From positions 2,232,001-2,296,000 of the forward strand of contig NZ_OCNH01000001.1 in assembly GCF_900230225.1 (NCBI RefSeq): DNA of 64,000 nt, read 5' to 3'. The translations under genes and the position numbers were made by a program. The notes beneath the pieces were generated by a model. It was not told the origin of the DNA and did not search any database. It saw nothing but the letters and a program-made list of their open reading frames with translations. The DNA is from Spirosoma fluviale (GTDB lineage Bacteria; Bacteroidota; Bacteroidia; Cytophagales; Spirosomataceae). This document shows, one piece after another, positions 9,264-18,618 of the stretch. The stretch's first letter is position 1. Every line of letters starts with the position of its first letter.

Positions 9264-11117
9264 TTACCAGCCTGGATTTTGTGGAAAAGCCAGATACATG
9301 CTCACGTCGACAACCTTGAGAGGTAGCCAGTAGTGCTTGCTGTTGAAACGACGCTCCAGAATGACGCGCTCTTTCAGGTTGGCGACCTTCCCGCCGGGTG
9401 CCCGATCAAAATCGTGGGCGGTTTTCAGCGTATACGGCCGCTCGGTCAGCAACAACCAGCGACGCAGGTCGTTGAAGCGGTGCCCTTCGAAAGCCAGCTC
9501 TACGGCGCGTTCCCGAATCAGTTCGCCCATGAAAGCGTCCTTCGAGCCCAGGAACTTGGCGTTCACATCGGCCACACCCGCCCGGCGACGGATTTTATTG
9601 ACGGCCTCCTGAGCCGAAATGTAGCCGGGGAAGCCACCCGCTGGCGACCCGTACCCGTGCAGAGCGGCCTCGGCATACATCAGGTACACATCGGCCAGAC
9701 GCATATAGCTCAAGTGGATAAAGTGCGACTGGTTGTGGCCGTTGTCGTCGTAGTTCGTAGTCCGGGGAATGAACTTGCCGTTCAGGTAACCCGTGCGGCT
9801 GCCGTTGTTCTCGTCGCGATAGCTGCCTTTTGTGTACAGGTTGGCATAGCGGTGTGCTTCGCGGGTGGCCGAAATACCCTGAATCATTTTTACGCCATCG
9901 TAGATAATGTCTTTGTAAAAACGGGGATCGCGGCCTTTCCACGGATCGGTAGGATCATAGCCCGACTCCGAATCAGCCTGCTCGGCATTCTTGATGGGGA
10001 GTCCGTTAGCCATGCCGTAATGGTTTACGTAGTTGGCCGTTGGCGAAAAGCAGGTGCTCCCGCCGTTGAACAGCACTCCGGCAACATACTGTTCGTTGAG
10101 GCCCCAGCGGGTAGCACCGCCATCGTAAGCAGGCGACTGCATAATGGCTTCCGGGAATCCGGGAATGCGCATGCCCTGGTTCAGGGTGTAGTAAACGCTC
10201 GACATCTCCGAGAAATTCGCCAGTTTATGGGCCGTCTTGCCCGTCTCGCTCAACTGGAGCAGCGTAGCAAAAGCCTCCGCCGACTTTTTGCTCAGCTCCG
10301 CATCATACGTTTTGCTGCCGGTCGAAGACCAGTTCATTAGTGGACTGGCGGCATAGAGGTAGTTTTTGCCGAGATACCCCAACGCCATGATCTTGTTGAT
10401 GCGCAGTTGGTTTTTGCCCAATGTCCGTTTGCCCGCGTCGGTTTCGTCCCAGTTAATGGGCAGCAGTTCAGCAGCCGCCTTGAAATCTTCGGCCGCCCGA
10501 AGCGCCGTTTCCTGATACGTCAGGCGGGGCAGGTCGAGCTTTTGATCGGCTGGCAGTACCTTGTCGATATAAGGCAGCCCACCGAAGTAGGTCATCAGCT
10601 GGAAGTGAAACCAACCCCGAAAAAAGAGCATCTGCCCTTTGATTAAATTCTTCTCTTCCTGCGTTGCATCCGTGAGCCGGTCTATGTTTTCAAGACCCAT
10701 GTTGGCTTTCCGGATTCCGTACCAGGCCAGCGGCCAGAACCGTTTGTTGAAGCGGTTGCCGCGGTCGAGGGTATTGCCGGGGCCGTCCATCCAGCCCGAG
10801 CCCCAGCCGTCGTTTTCACGCTGCCAGCCCCAGAAATCGCCGTTGTCGATCTTGTAGCCGTAAAACCAGGTAGCACCCGCCACAATGATCTCGTCTTCGC
10901 CCCAGTTGAACGAGCTTTGCCAGTAGAACTTCGACGTTTCCGGAATGCAGTAGTATAGCTCCTCCACGAAGCCCTGAAAATTGACAAAGTTTTTGAAGGC
11001 ATCGGTTGGTGAAACCGTTGACTGATTCTGTCTGTCCAGATATTCGCTGCACGAAGGCAACATAAAGAGCATTGCTGCCAATCCGAACCAGCTAATCGTT
11101 TTTCTAAATAGTTTCAT
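9264..11117 (-). CDS. xusB: SusD/RagB-family xylan-binding lipoprotein (first pair)
   Basis: This 617-residue SusD-type lipoprotein has its lipobox at Cys23 (FMLPSC). It shows the usual SusD layout: an early EYLDRQ segment, the helical region (LIKGQMLFFRGWFHFQLMTYFGGLPYID), and a C-terminal YMRLADVYLMYAEAA followed by RERAVELAFEGHRFNDLRRW. It starts 14 nt after the first SusC gene, so the two are co-translated partners. By synteny with xylan loci it corresponds to XusB. Its role would be to bind xylan fragments at the surface and lid the SusC channel. Confidence 0.93.
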   Translation of the reverse strand: MKLFRKTISWFGLAAMLFMLPSCSEYLDRQNQSTVSPTDAFKNFVNFQGFVEELYYCIPETSKFYWQSSFNWGEDEIIVAGATWFYGYKIDNGDFWGWQRENDGWGSGWMDGPGNTLDRGNRFNKRFWPLAWYGIRKANMGLENIDRLTDATQEEKNLIKGQMLFFRGWFHFQLMTYFGGLPYIDKVLPADQKLDLPRLTYQETALRAAEDFKAAAELLPINWDETDAGKRTLGKNQLRINKIMALGYLGKNYLYAASPLMNWSSTGSKTYDAELSKKSAEAFATLLQLSETGKTAHKLANFSEMSSVYYTLNQGMRIPGFPEAIMQSPAYDGGATRWGLNEQYVAGVLFNGGSTCFSPTANYVNHYGMANGLPIKNAEQADSESGYDPTDPWKGRDPRFYKDIIYDGVKMIQGISATREAHRYANLYTKGSYRDENNGSRTGYLNGKFIPRTTNYDDNGHNQSHFIHLSYMRLADVYLMYAEAALHGYGSPAGGFPGYISAQEAVNKIRRRAGVADVNAKFLGSKDAFMGELIRERAVELAFEGHRFNDLRRWLLLTERPYTLKTAHDFDRAPGGKVANLKERVILERRFNSKHYWLPLKVVDVSMYLAFPQNPGW

Positions 11118-11131
11118 TTGTCAGCTGTGTG

Positions 11132-14100
11132 TTACAGAGTAATGTTAATGCCGAAATTGTACCGCTTCACTGTCGGGTAAGCGCCCTGAGAGGCCCAGCC
11201 CGTACCCGCGAAGTTCGATTCGCGGTCGTCGGGCATCTTGGTCCAGAGCCAGAGGTTGTTCCCGTTGGCGTAGATCCGCAGCGTGCGCAGCCCGAACCGT
11301 TCGATCCAGCCCCGGTTGAAGGTGTAGGCGACCTCGGCGTTTTTCAGGCGCACGTAAGAGCCATCGTACATGTAGAAGTTGCCGTAGGTCGATGGGTCGG
11401 TGGCCGTCATCAAGCGGGGCAGTGGTGAATTCGCCGTTGGGTTGTCTTTCGTCCAGTACTCGCCCTGATTATAAACAGTATTCATCCGGGAGCCAAAGCT
11501 GGTGAACACGACCTGACGGGTTACGTTGTTAACGCCGTAGAACTGCGCGAAGGCGCTGAATCCTTTCCACTCAAAACCAAGCGTTGCGTTGTAGGTATTC
11601 TGCGGCCGCTCGGGAAAGCCGTACGGGATGTTGTCGTAGGTGTCGATCTTGCCATCGCCGTTGTAGTCGACGATCTGGAAATTGCCCGGCAGCTTTTGCC
11701 GGTCGTTGGTGTTCTGCTCGGTGCTGCCATACAGCTCATCCCAGTTGTTGTAGTAGCCGTGGCTAACGTACGAATAGGTCTGTCCGATCTGTTTGCCCTC
11801 GCTCTTGCGGTAGTCAGGCAGCAGGCTCGGGTTGTCCGCTTCGATGATCCGGTCTTTGGCATGGGTCATGTTTGCGTTGGCCCAGAGCCGGATGCCGTTG
11901 GTCAGCTGGTGGTTCACCTTCAGTTCCAGTTCATAGCCTTTCACGCGCACTTTACCCAGGTTGGCAACGGGGGCATTGGTGCCGTAGTACGACGGAATGG
12001 CCCGTGACCCACCGGCAATAAGAATATCCGTGCGGTAGTCGTTGAAGTAATCCGCACTACCCGAAACCGTCCCGTTGAACAGGGAGAAATCGGCTCCCAG
12101 GTTCGTTTTCGTTACCGTTTCCCAGTGTACCGACGGATTACCCACCGATGATTCCCGATACCAGACGTAGGGGCTGACATCCGAGTTGTTCTCACCAATT
12201 TTTGCCTGGCCGTCGTAGCCCCACTGGGTCATATAAAGCCATCGCTGGTTGATGTTGTCATCCCCGATCTTTCCGTAGGATACCCGCAGTTTCAGCAGAT
12301 CCAGAAACTTGGCCTGCTTGAAGAATGTCTCTTCCGACAGCAACCAGCCCACCGCACCCGACGAGAAAAAGTGAAAACGGTTGTCTTTACCAAACTTTTC
12401 GGAACCGTTATACGCCCCGTTGACTTCGGCGAAGTACTTCCCGGCATAGTCGTAGGTGGTACGGAATACCCAGTCTTCCCGATAATTGGGAATCTCGCTG
12501 CCCGACGCCCGGTCTTCGCGGCTGAACAGGCCCATGGCCGATCCCGTATGCTTGTTCCAGGTTCTGTTGTAATTCAGTTTTAGCTGGTAAAATAACCGCC
12601 GGTAAGTAGCCCCGTTGTCCATCGTGCCCGCCTGTGGTGCCCACCGGATAGCCTCCTGGAAGTCGAACATGTTGGCGGCATCGTACGTGAAGCGGTAGCG
12701 CGACTCCCCCGTGGCGGGGTCGATCCATTTCGTCTGTGGATCGTTGTACAGGTCGTTGATACCCCGCTGGCTCTCCACAAAGCTATTATCCCAAGAGATG
12801 GTGCCCGACGTACTCAGGCCTTTGGCAATCGACTTCAAATCCTGATTCAGCGTAAAATCCGTGGTGATCCGGCTGGTGGTTCGCTTCATGATACCACTGC
12901 GGGCCAGGTTCAGAATGGAGTTGGTAGCCGCCACGGGGTCCTGCGCATAATAGCCCCAGGTACCGTCTGAATAGCGGGGCAGCATGGCATCGGGTGCTAC
13001 GCCATAGGCACCCTGCCACATGTCGTATTCGCCACCGGTAGCCCCCCAGGGACTCTTTTTGACGCCGTTTGAGCTGGACAGGTTCGTGACCAGCAAGGTC
13101 GTGGGCGTCAGCTGAAAATCGAGGTTTGTCCGGACGTTGATCCGGTTGAATCCGTAGCCCGCCTGATACCCCCGGTTGTTGTCCCACTCCTTGAAAATAT
13201 CGCCATCCATCAGGAAGTCGGCCGATGCGAAATACTTCACAAACGACGTACCCCCCGACACGTTGAGGTTAGCGCTGTAGGTTTGGGTAACCGGCTTGAA
13301 CATCTCTCTGGCCCAGTTTACATTAGGGTAGCGTTCTGCTTCGGCCAGGTTGGCCGGGTTCCGGTATTTCATCAGAATATCGTAGGGCGTGTAGGTTCCC
13401 CAGCCCGCTGACTCCAGCCCTAATTCGTTCTCGATGACCTGGTTACGGATGCGTCGGGCGTCGTAGGAATCGTACTTGTTGGGTAGGGTCGACGGAGCCT
13501 TCAGGGTATAATCGGCCCGTATGTTGATATTCGCTTTGCCTTCCTTCCCCCGTTTGGTGGTGATCAGAATAACGCCGTTGGCACCCTTCACCCCGAAAAC
13601 GGCCGTTGCCGACGCATCTTTCAACACAGAAATCGTTTCGATCGAGGAAATGTCCACGCTGTTCATGGGGCGCTCAATCCCGTCGACCAGAATGAGCGGA
13701 GAGCTGTTATTCCAGGAACTCAGTCCCCGAATCAGGATGCGGGGATCTTCTTCGCCGGGCATACCGGTGCTGGAGGTGGTAATAACTCCCGGCACGTTAC
13801 CGGTCAGGGCAGACCCTACGCTATATACGCCACCCGCCCGTTCGAGCACTTTGCCGGTGGTTTGCGAGATGGCGCCAACAACACTTTGCTTTTTTTGCTG
13901 CGCATAGCCCACCACGACGGTCTCGCCCAGGGTGATGTCACCTCCCGAGAGTACAACCTTAACGTTGCCTCCCTTTTCCACCGTTATGTCCTGTGGCTTC
14001 GATCCAAGATAAGAGACAGCCAGCGTTTGCTTCCCTGCGGGTACTTTCAGCGTAAATTCGCCATTGACATCCGTTGTCGTGCCGGTTGTGGTATTCTTCA

Positions 14101-14248
14101 GGATCACATAGGCACCAAATAACGGCTTTTGGTTTTCGTCGAGCACTAACCCTTTCACAGTGTGGCTTTCCTGTGCTAAAACTGACTGACTGCTTAATAA
14201 TAAGCATGTCCACACAATCCAAAATCCGATAAATCGGTTAACGTTCAT
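11132..14248 (-). CDS. xusA: SusC/RagA-family TonB-dependent transporter (first pair)
   Basis: From the ATG at 14248 this is a 1038-residue receptor; that start gives a clean signal peptide (MNVNRFIGFWIVWTCLLLSSQ...AQE). A frame extension to 14293 would put 15 polar residues in front and is less likely. The mature protein begins with a carboxypeptidase-regulatory-like domain (VKGLVLDENQKPLFGAYVIL). The plug follows (ETVVVGYAQQKK, PLILVDGIERPM, ISVLKDASATAVFG), then a 22-stranded type barrel ending RYNFGINITL. It is the promoter-proximal gene of the xylan operon, and its product probably imports longer xylo-oligosaccharides. Confidence 0.93.
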   Translation of the reverse strand: MNVNRFIGFWIVWTCLLLSSQSVLAQESHTVKGLVLDENQKPLFGAYVILKNTTTGTTTDVNGEFTLKVPAGKQTLAVSYLGSKPQDITVEKGGNVKVVLSGGDITLGETVVVGYAQQKKQSVVGAISQTTGKVLERAGGVYSVGSALTGNVPGVITTSSTGMPGEEDPRILIRGLSSWNNSSPLILVDGIERPMNSVDISSIETISVLKDASATAVFGVKGANGVILITTKRGKEGKANINIRADYTLKAPSTLPNKYDSYDARRIRNQVIENELGLESAGWGTYTPYDILMKYRNPANLAEAERYPNVNWAREMFKPVTQTYSANLNVSGGTSFVKYFASADFLMDGDIFKEWDNNRGYQAGYGFNRINVRTNLDFQLTPTTLLVTNLSSSNGVKKSPWGATGGEYDMWQGAYGVAPDAMLPRYSDGTWGYYAQDPVAATNSILNLARSGIMKRTTSRITTDFTLNQDLKSIAKGLSTSGTISWDNSFVESQRGINDLYNDPQTKWIDPATGESRYRFTYDAANMFDFQEAIRWAPQAGTMDNGATYRRLFYQLKLNYNRTWNKHTGSAMGLFSREDRASGSEIPNYREDWVFRTTYDYAGKYFAEVNGAYNGSEKFGKDNRFHFFSSGAVGWLLSEETFFKQAKFLDLLKLRVSYGKIGDDNINQRWLYMTQWGYDGQAKIGENNSDVSPYVWYRESSVGNPSVHWETVTKTNLGADFSLFNGTVSGSADYFNDYRTDILIAGGSRAIPSYYGTNAPVANLGKVRVKGYELELKVNHQLTNGIRLWANANMTHAKDRIIEADNPSLLPDYRKSEGKQIGQTYSYVSHGYYNNWDELYGSTEQNTNDRQKLPGNFQIVDYNGDGKIDTYDNIPYGFPERPQNTYNATLGFEWKGFSAFAQFYGVNNVTRQVVFTSFGSRMNTVYNQGEYWTKDNPTANSPLPRLMTATDPSTYGNFYMYDGSYVRLKNAEVAYTFNRGWIERFGLRTLRIYANGNNLWLWTKMPDDRESNFAGTGWASQGAYPTVKRYNFGINITL

Positions 14249-14293
14249 TCCGCTTTTTGTAAATCGGCCTGAGCCAGGTATAGATTTAACCAT

Positions 14294-15438
14294 TTCGCTT
14301 TCGTTGATTCACATTATTGACAAAAACACCTCAACTGGACAGTTGTATTCGTTTTTCTTTTTTTGCACTTCACCTTTCCGATGAATGCATTCTGATCAGT
14401 GGAAATTCTCATGAAGTAGTTAGGGGTTTAGGAGGTTAGTAAATTTAAAATCTTGGGGAATCAGGTCTTTTTTTTATGTGCAGTTAATCGTTTTTGTAGA
14501 TTCTAATTTTCCTTTGTTTTGTTTCATTTTAACCAGCCGCATTTGACAGTCTATTTTCAGCTGAAATTGACTAAACAGGCTATTGGAAATTAGGATTTTC
14601 AAGCCAGACTGAAGTGGTATTATTTAATAATATCTTCTTATTAGCTTATTTAATTCTGTCGGTCGTTTGTTTCATTCGCTAACCGAGGTCAAAAATATAT
14701 TAGCATAGTGCAATAAGTGCTAAAGTCGTGTTACAGATTCAATTGGCTATGTTACATAGTTGTAAAATGAATCACATAAAGTGTCATTCTAAGCCAAATA
14801 AGGGGTTTTTGACAGATTATATGTTGCGTGTAACAATCGATCACGTCTTTGTGATCGTTAACATTCCGCCTACGGTTGGCTCCCGTAAAGCTATTTTTCC
14901 ATTCCTTAAACCAGAATGTATTGAAGCGTATCTTCCATTAAGATGCTCCAATCTGTTGAAATAATACGTGTCTGAGATGAATTGATTGGAGATGCTGCCG
15001 GAGGGACAGGCTATAATTTATTATACATAGCCAAATTTACTGTCTTAATGCACCTGGTCGGGTTCGCTACGTCGCCCAATCGGGCTGCTCCGGCATTGAT
15101 TTTTTGTGTCTCAAAATCGGCATTGTACCGGTTGACGACCCGATTACTCTTATCAAAGAGTGAATAAGAAAATTTGCAATTAAACAGGTAGCGCAAATTA
15201 TACTCGCTCTAAATTTTGATAAAAAGCAGCTAATTCAGGTACGCTCGCTACGCTATTTACCTCTATTTTTAAAGAGATTAGTAAACTATTCGCTGAGAAA
15301 AAATAAGCTATATTATTATGAAATGTATACAGTTAACCCTATTTGAGGATTAATAAATTTCAACCCAAAGGCCTTATTGTAACCGGATTTTTTGTGAAAT
15401 ATTTTACGCCAGGTACTAACTATTTTTATAAAAACTAC
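14294..15438. other. 1.1-kb AT-rich intergenic region upstream of the xylan operon
   Basis: The stretch is clearly AT-richer than the flanking genes. It must hold the xus operon promoter and, if the propeller sensor is a hybrid regulator, its binding site. Small frames at 14728-14964 (+) and about 15011-15196 (either strand) have no recognisable family. The part at 15040-15130 has gene-like composition (more GC, codon-like) and may be the remnant of a lost gene. I see no transposon ends. Confidence 0.5.
14690..14697 (-). promoter_or_regulatory. Possible -7 box (TATTTTTG) for the xus operon
   Basis: On the minus strand the bases read TATTTTTG, a match to the Bacteroidota -7 consensus TAnnTTTG. 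No TTTG lies at the usual 19-20 nt upstream. Use of this box would give a leader of about 430 nt, so the call is weak. Confidence 0.2.
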
Positions 15439-16668
15439 CTAATGCAGGAGTGCTCCCTCCGATTCTGCACGAACATCAACCGGAGCAATTATCTGCTTTC
15501 TTCCAGTTACTAATACCAGCAGGGCAAGGCTGGAAGAGCACGCCATCGCAATCACCATGGGTAGGGCTGAAGGTACTTCGAACAGACTCATGATCACCGA
15601 GATCAACGTACCCATGCCCATTTGCACGGCACCCATCAACGCAGAAGCACTGCCGCCATTTCTGGTAAAGGGAGCCAGCGATAGAGCGGCCGCATTGGGG
15701 TTAGTAAAACCAATGCAACACAAGAAGAGGAATAGGAAGACAAGCGTGAGAAGGAGCGTGAGCCAACCACTTAGCGCCACTGCGAGAAATAGCAAAGCAA
15801 TCAGCACCTGACCAATCAAGGCTGCGAAGACAATTTGCTCACTCTTGTAGTTACGCAACAGCAGGGTGTTAATCTGACTGGAGCCAATGAAGCCAACGGA
15901 AAGAAAGGCGAAGATCCAGCCGTATTCTTTTCCGGTGGTATGAAAGACCTCCATAAACAGAATCGGTGAGCCCGAAACATAGGCAAAGAGTCCCGAAAAA
16001 GCGATCGCCCCCGTGAAGGTATATGTGTAGAATTGGGGTTCCCTCAACACCTGCCAGAAGTTGCGCAAAATGGGACGGGGCTTCAGCGAGATCGACCTAT
16101 CGGGCACATAACTGGCCGGTAGCCAGAAGAAAACAGCTAGTAAAATAGCCACCCCCATTCCCATCAGGATGATAAATACGGCTTGCCATCCCCAGGCAGT
16201 GGTCACATACCCACCAACAGTGGGGGCGATCATGGGCGAAGCGCCCACCACCAGTAATAAAAGTGAGAACACCTTGGCATTGTCCTTCACCGGAAACAAG
16301 TCCCGTACCATGGCCACCGACGCCACTGCGGCTGCACAGCTGCCAATAGCCTGAATAACCCGCATGAGGATTAAGCCGTCAATGCGGGTCGCGAGGGCGC
16401 AACCGGCCGAGGCCAGGATGTACACAATCAGCCCGACGTACAAGGGAGGTTTGCGGCCAAAACGGTCCAGCAAGGGTCCATACAGGAGTTGACCCAGCGA
16501 AATACCAATAAAATAGCCAGATAAGGAGAGAGAAACTTTGGCCGCCGTTGTGTGCAAGTCTTTGGCAATAGCGGGAAAGCCAGGCAAATACATATCAATG
16601 GAGAACGGACCCAGCGCCGTTAGGCTTCCCAAAATCAGGATTAGAAAGAAATAAGTTTTTTTAGACAT
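15439..16668 (-). CDS. Bcr/CflA-family multidrug efflux MFS transporter
   Basis: This 409-residue inner-membrane protein has about twelve hydrophobic helices. The N-terminal helix carries the family pattern ALGPFSIDMYLPGFPAIA. The loop between helices 2 and 3 carries the MFS motif A form GQLLYGPLLDRFGRKPPL, and VIQAIGSCAAAV lies in helix 4. These are typical of the drug:H+ antiporter-1 Bcr/CflA group, which exports bicyclomycin, chloramphenicol-like drugs or sulfonamides in other bacteria. The real substrate cannot be read from sequence. It stands alone, with a long gap downstream and a degraded gene region upstream. Confidence 0.88.
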   Translation of the reverse strand: MSKKTYFFLILILGSLTALGPFSIDMYLPGFPAIAKDLHTTAAKVSLSLSGYFIGISLGQLLYGPLLDRFGRKPPLYVGLIVYILASAGCALATRIDGLILMRVIQAIGSCAAAVASVAMVRDLFPVKDNAKVFSLLLLVVGASPMIAPTVGGYVTTAWGWQAVFIILMGMGVAILLAVFFWLPASYVPDRSISLKPRPILRNFWQVLREPQFYTYTFTGAIAFSGLFAYVSGSPILFMEVFHTTGKEYGWIFAFLSVGFIGSSQINTLLLRNYKSEQIVFAALIGQVLIALLFLAVALSGWLTLLLTLVFLFLFLCCIGFTNPNAAALSLAPFTRNGGSASALMGAVQMGMGTLISVIMSLFEVPSALPMVIAMACSSSLALLVLVTGRKQIIAPVDVRAESEGALLH

Positions 16669-16886
16669 GAGCAGGTAATGCGAGTTGGTCGAGTGTTGTG
16701 AGATCGGCTTTCAACAGCACAAACGGTTTAACGATTTGACCCATGTCGGAAAGATAACTAATTTCATCTGATCATTATTTTGGGAACCACTGGAGCTTCA
16801 GCACCATCAACGATTGAAAACGCAGTAACTGCGACAACCGGTACGGGTTGACACGCTGTCAAAGAAAAAATTTCCTTGTTTACTAA

Positions 16887-17190
16887 ATGTACCTTTATGT
16901 ATATTTTAATCGTAATGAACAGGCCGATGCTGACGAAGGCATAAGAAACCAAACAGTTAATCCTGGAAACGGCCGTTCCCTCTATAATACCAAAGGGATA
17001 GCGGGTGTGAGTATTGACGACGTGCTGATCGACTATAAGACCCAGGATTTTGAAACGATACGACGGGGATACGACGCCGTGCTGACTAGCCATGACAAAC
17101 CGACTCTCGAAAAATCGCATACTGTTTAAAAAAGGGGGCAAAGCCGTTGTAAAGGTCAAGTACCAGCTACTGATCGGTCCGATGTATTTA
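16887..17190 (+). pseudogene. Remnant of a zinc-type medium-chain dehydrogenase/quinone oxidoreductase
   Basis: The plus-strand translation contains DDVLIDYKTQDFETIRRGYD followed by AVLTSHDKPTLEKSHTV. This closely follows the NADPH-binding half of medium-chain oxidoreductases, where GADEVIDY, a YDVVLD strand and TLEKS..VLKPGG occur in that order. A stop interrupts the frame at about 17127. Shifting by one base restores KKGGKAVV directly after it, the expected next motif, so a single-base frameshift is visible. The N-terminal catalytic domain and the C-terminus are missing. It is convergent with the FAD oxidoreductase gene and lies in a 528-bp gap that otherwise holds no gene. Confidence 0.5.
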
Positions 17191-17196
17191 ATAAAT

Positions 17197-18618
17197 TTAA
17201 TACAACCGGCGAAGAATCGCCTTGGCCCAAGCTGGAATCTCTCGTTTGAGTTGGTCAAGTAAGGCCATTTTGCTCACACGTGAAGCCACCGGGTACGGAT
17301 AAATTTTCTGTCGGATGGCGCCAGCGCCCAAGTCGAAGGTATTGGCCATAATCAGATCCTGAATCATCTCTCCGGCCTGCGGAGCCACCACACTGCCACC
17401 CAATAGTTTGCGTTTGCTTAGTAAACTGCGCCCCGGCGACAAATACAGCCAAAGTTTGCCATACGTGTAGTCATCGACCACCGCCCGGTCATCTTCGGTA
17501 AACGCATAAACGATCTTTTCGTAGCGGATTCCCTGTTGCTGCAACTGGGCTTCGGTCAGGCCAAACGTAGCCACTTCCGGATCGGTAAAGGTGACCCAGG
17601 AAAAGTTTCGGTAATCCACTTTCTGCTTGAACGGCGACAGGAAATTATTGATCAGAATCGGGGCCTGCATTTCGGGCGTGTGCGAGAAATATAATTGACC
17701 CGTTACGTCACCGATGGCGTATACGCGCGGATTCGTGGTTCGCAAATGGGCATCCAGCTTGAGCCGCCCCGATTCGGTTTGGATACCAGCCGCTTCGGGC
17801 TGTAGTCCCGTTACGTCGATTTGCCGTCCAATGGCAACCAGCACGGCATCGAAGTCAAGCTGACTTTGCTGACCGGATTTATTTTCCAAAGTGGCTGTGT
17901 GTGCCGACGGAAAGTTGATCAATTTGGTTTGTAGCCGAAAGGCGATGCCCTCCAGCGAAAGGCGCTCCAGCAACAAACGGGACACCTCCGGCGATTCTTT
18001 TTCCAGAATGCCATCACCCGCCTGGACCACCGTTACCTGCGAACCCAGCCGGTGAAACGCCTGACTTAGTTCCACGGCAATCGGGCCGCCACCTACCACC
18101 AGCAATCGGGCCGGTAGTGTGGGCATGGAAAAAATGGTGCGATTATCGTACCACTTAACCTGCTCAACACCCGGAACCTGAAGTTCTATTGGTTGAGAGC
18201 CCGTAGCGATCACGATTCGTTTAGCCGTGTACACCTGTCCGGAAACGGCTACTGAATTTGGGCCGGTAAAATGTGCGGTCCCAATCACGACACCCATTCC
18301 CTGATGGCGGAAATAATCGGCGTTTTCGTGGCTTCGGATGTGTTCAATGCGCTCGTTGATGTACTGCTTAACGCGCTCGAAATCGGGCTTGCCAGATGCA
18401 TGCATTCCAAATGCCTCGGCTCGTCTGGCTTCCTGAATCAGGCGAGTAACGTGAATCAGGGCCTTGCTGGGTACGCAGCCCGTGTTCAGGCATTCGCCCC
18501 CAATGGCCTGCTCTTCTTTTTCGATAAGGAGCACCCGGAAACCCAGCTCATGCATGGATAACCCAATGCTAAGCCCGCCCGAACCAGCACCAATAACAAT
18601 GAGGTCGAAGGCCGTCAT
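17197..18618 (-). CDS. FAD-dependent pyridine nucleotide-disulfide oxidoreductase of the arsenosugar operon
   Basis: This 473-residue flavoprotein has an N-terminal FAD fold (DLIVIGAGSGG), the redox-active pair CLNTGC (Cys43, Cys48), an NAD(P) fold (LLVVGGGPIAVELSQAF) and the second FAD motif (RVYAIGDV). The C-terminal dimer domain has IYPYPVASR where lipoamide dehydrogenases have a His-Pro...Glu catalytic dyad. The base-donating His is therefore absent, as in the mercuric-reductase-like group of unknown substrate. The ATG at 18618 overlaps the arsS stop in an ATGA, so the two are translationally coupled; an upstream frame extension to 18669 would lie inside arsS. It may supply reducing power or reduce an arsenic or sulfur intermediate (inference). 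Confidence 0.85.
   Translation of the reverse strand: MTAFDLIVIGAGSGGLSIGLSMHELGFRVLLIEKEEQAIGGECLNTGCVPSKALIHVTRLIQEARRAEAFGMHASGKPDFERVKQYINERIEHIRSHENADYFRHQGMGVVIGTAHFTGPNSVAVSGQVYTAKRIVIATGSQPIELQVPGVEQVKWYDNRTIFSMPTLPARLLVVGGGPIAVELSQAFHRLGSQVTVVQAGDGILEKESPEVSRLLLERLSLEGIAFRLQTKLINFPSAHTATLENKSGQQSQLDFDAVLVAIGRQIDVTGLQPEAAGIQTESGRLKLDAHLRTTNPRVYAIGDVTGQLYFSHTPEMQAPILINNFLSPFKQKVDYRNFSWVTFTDPEVATFGLTEAQLQQQGIRYEKIVYAFTEDDRAVVDDYTYGKLWLYLSPGRSLLSKRKLLGGSVVAPQAGEMIQDLIMANTFDLGAGAIRQKIYPYPVASRVSKMALLDQLKREIPAWAKAILRRLY

Noticed and set aside
9333..10340. 335-codon plus-strand frame
   Set aside because: Antisense to the first SusD gene of the xylan locus, with composition typical of a shadow frame.
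14728..14964. Possible small plus-strand gene upstream of the xylan operon
   Set aside because: Low-complexity AT-rich translation with no domain, no matching promoter and no neighbour logic.
16764..17258. 164-codon minus-strand frame
   Set aside because: It overlaps the 3' end of the FAD oxidoreductase gene in another frame and is antisense to the dehydrogenase remnant, which has recognisable motifs.
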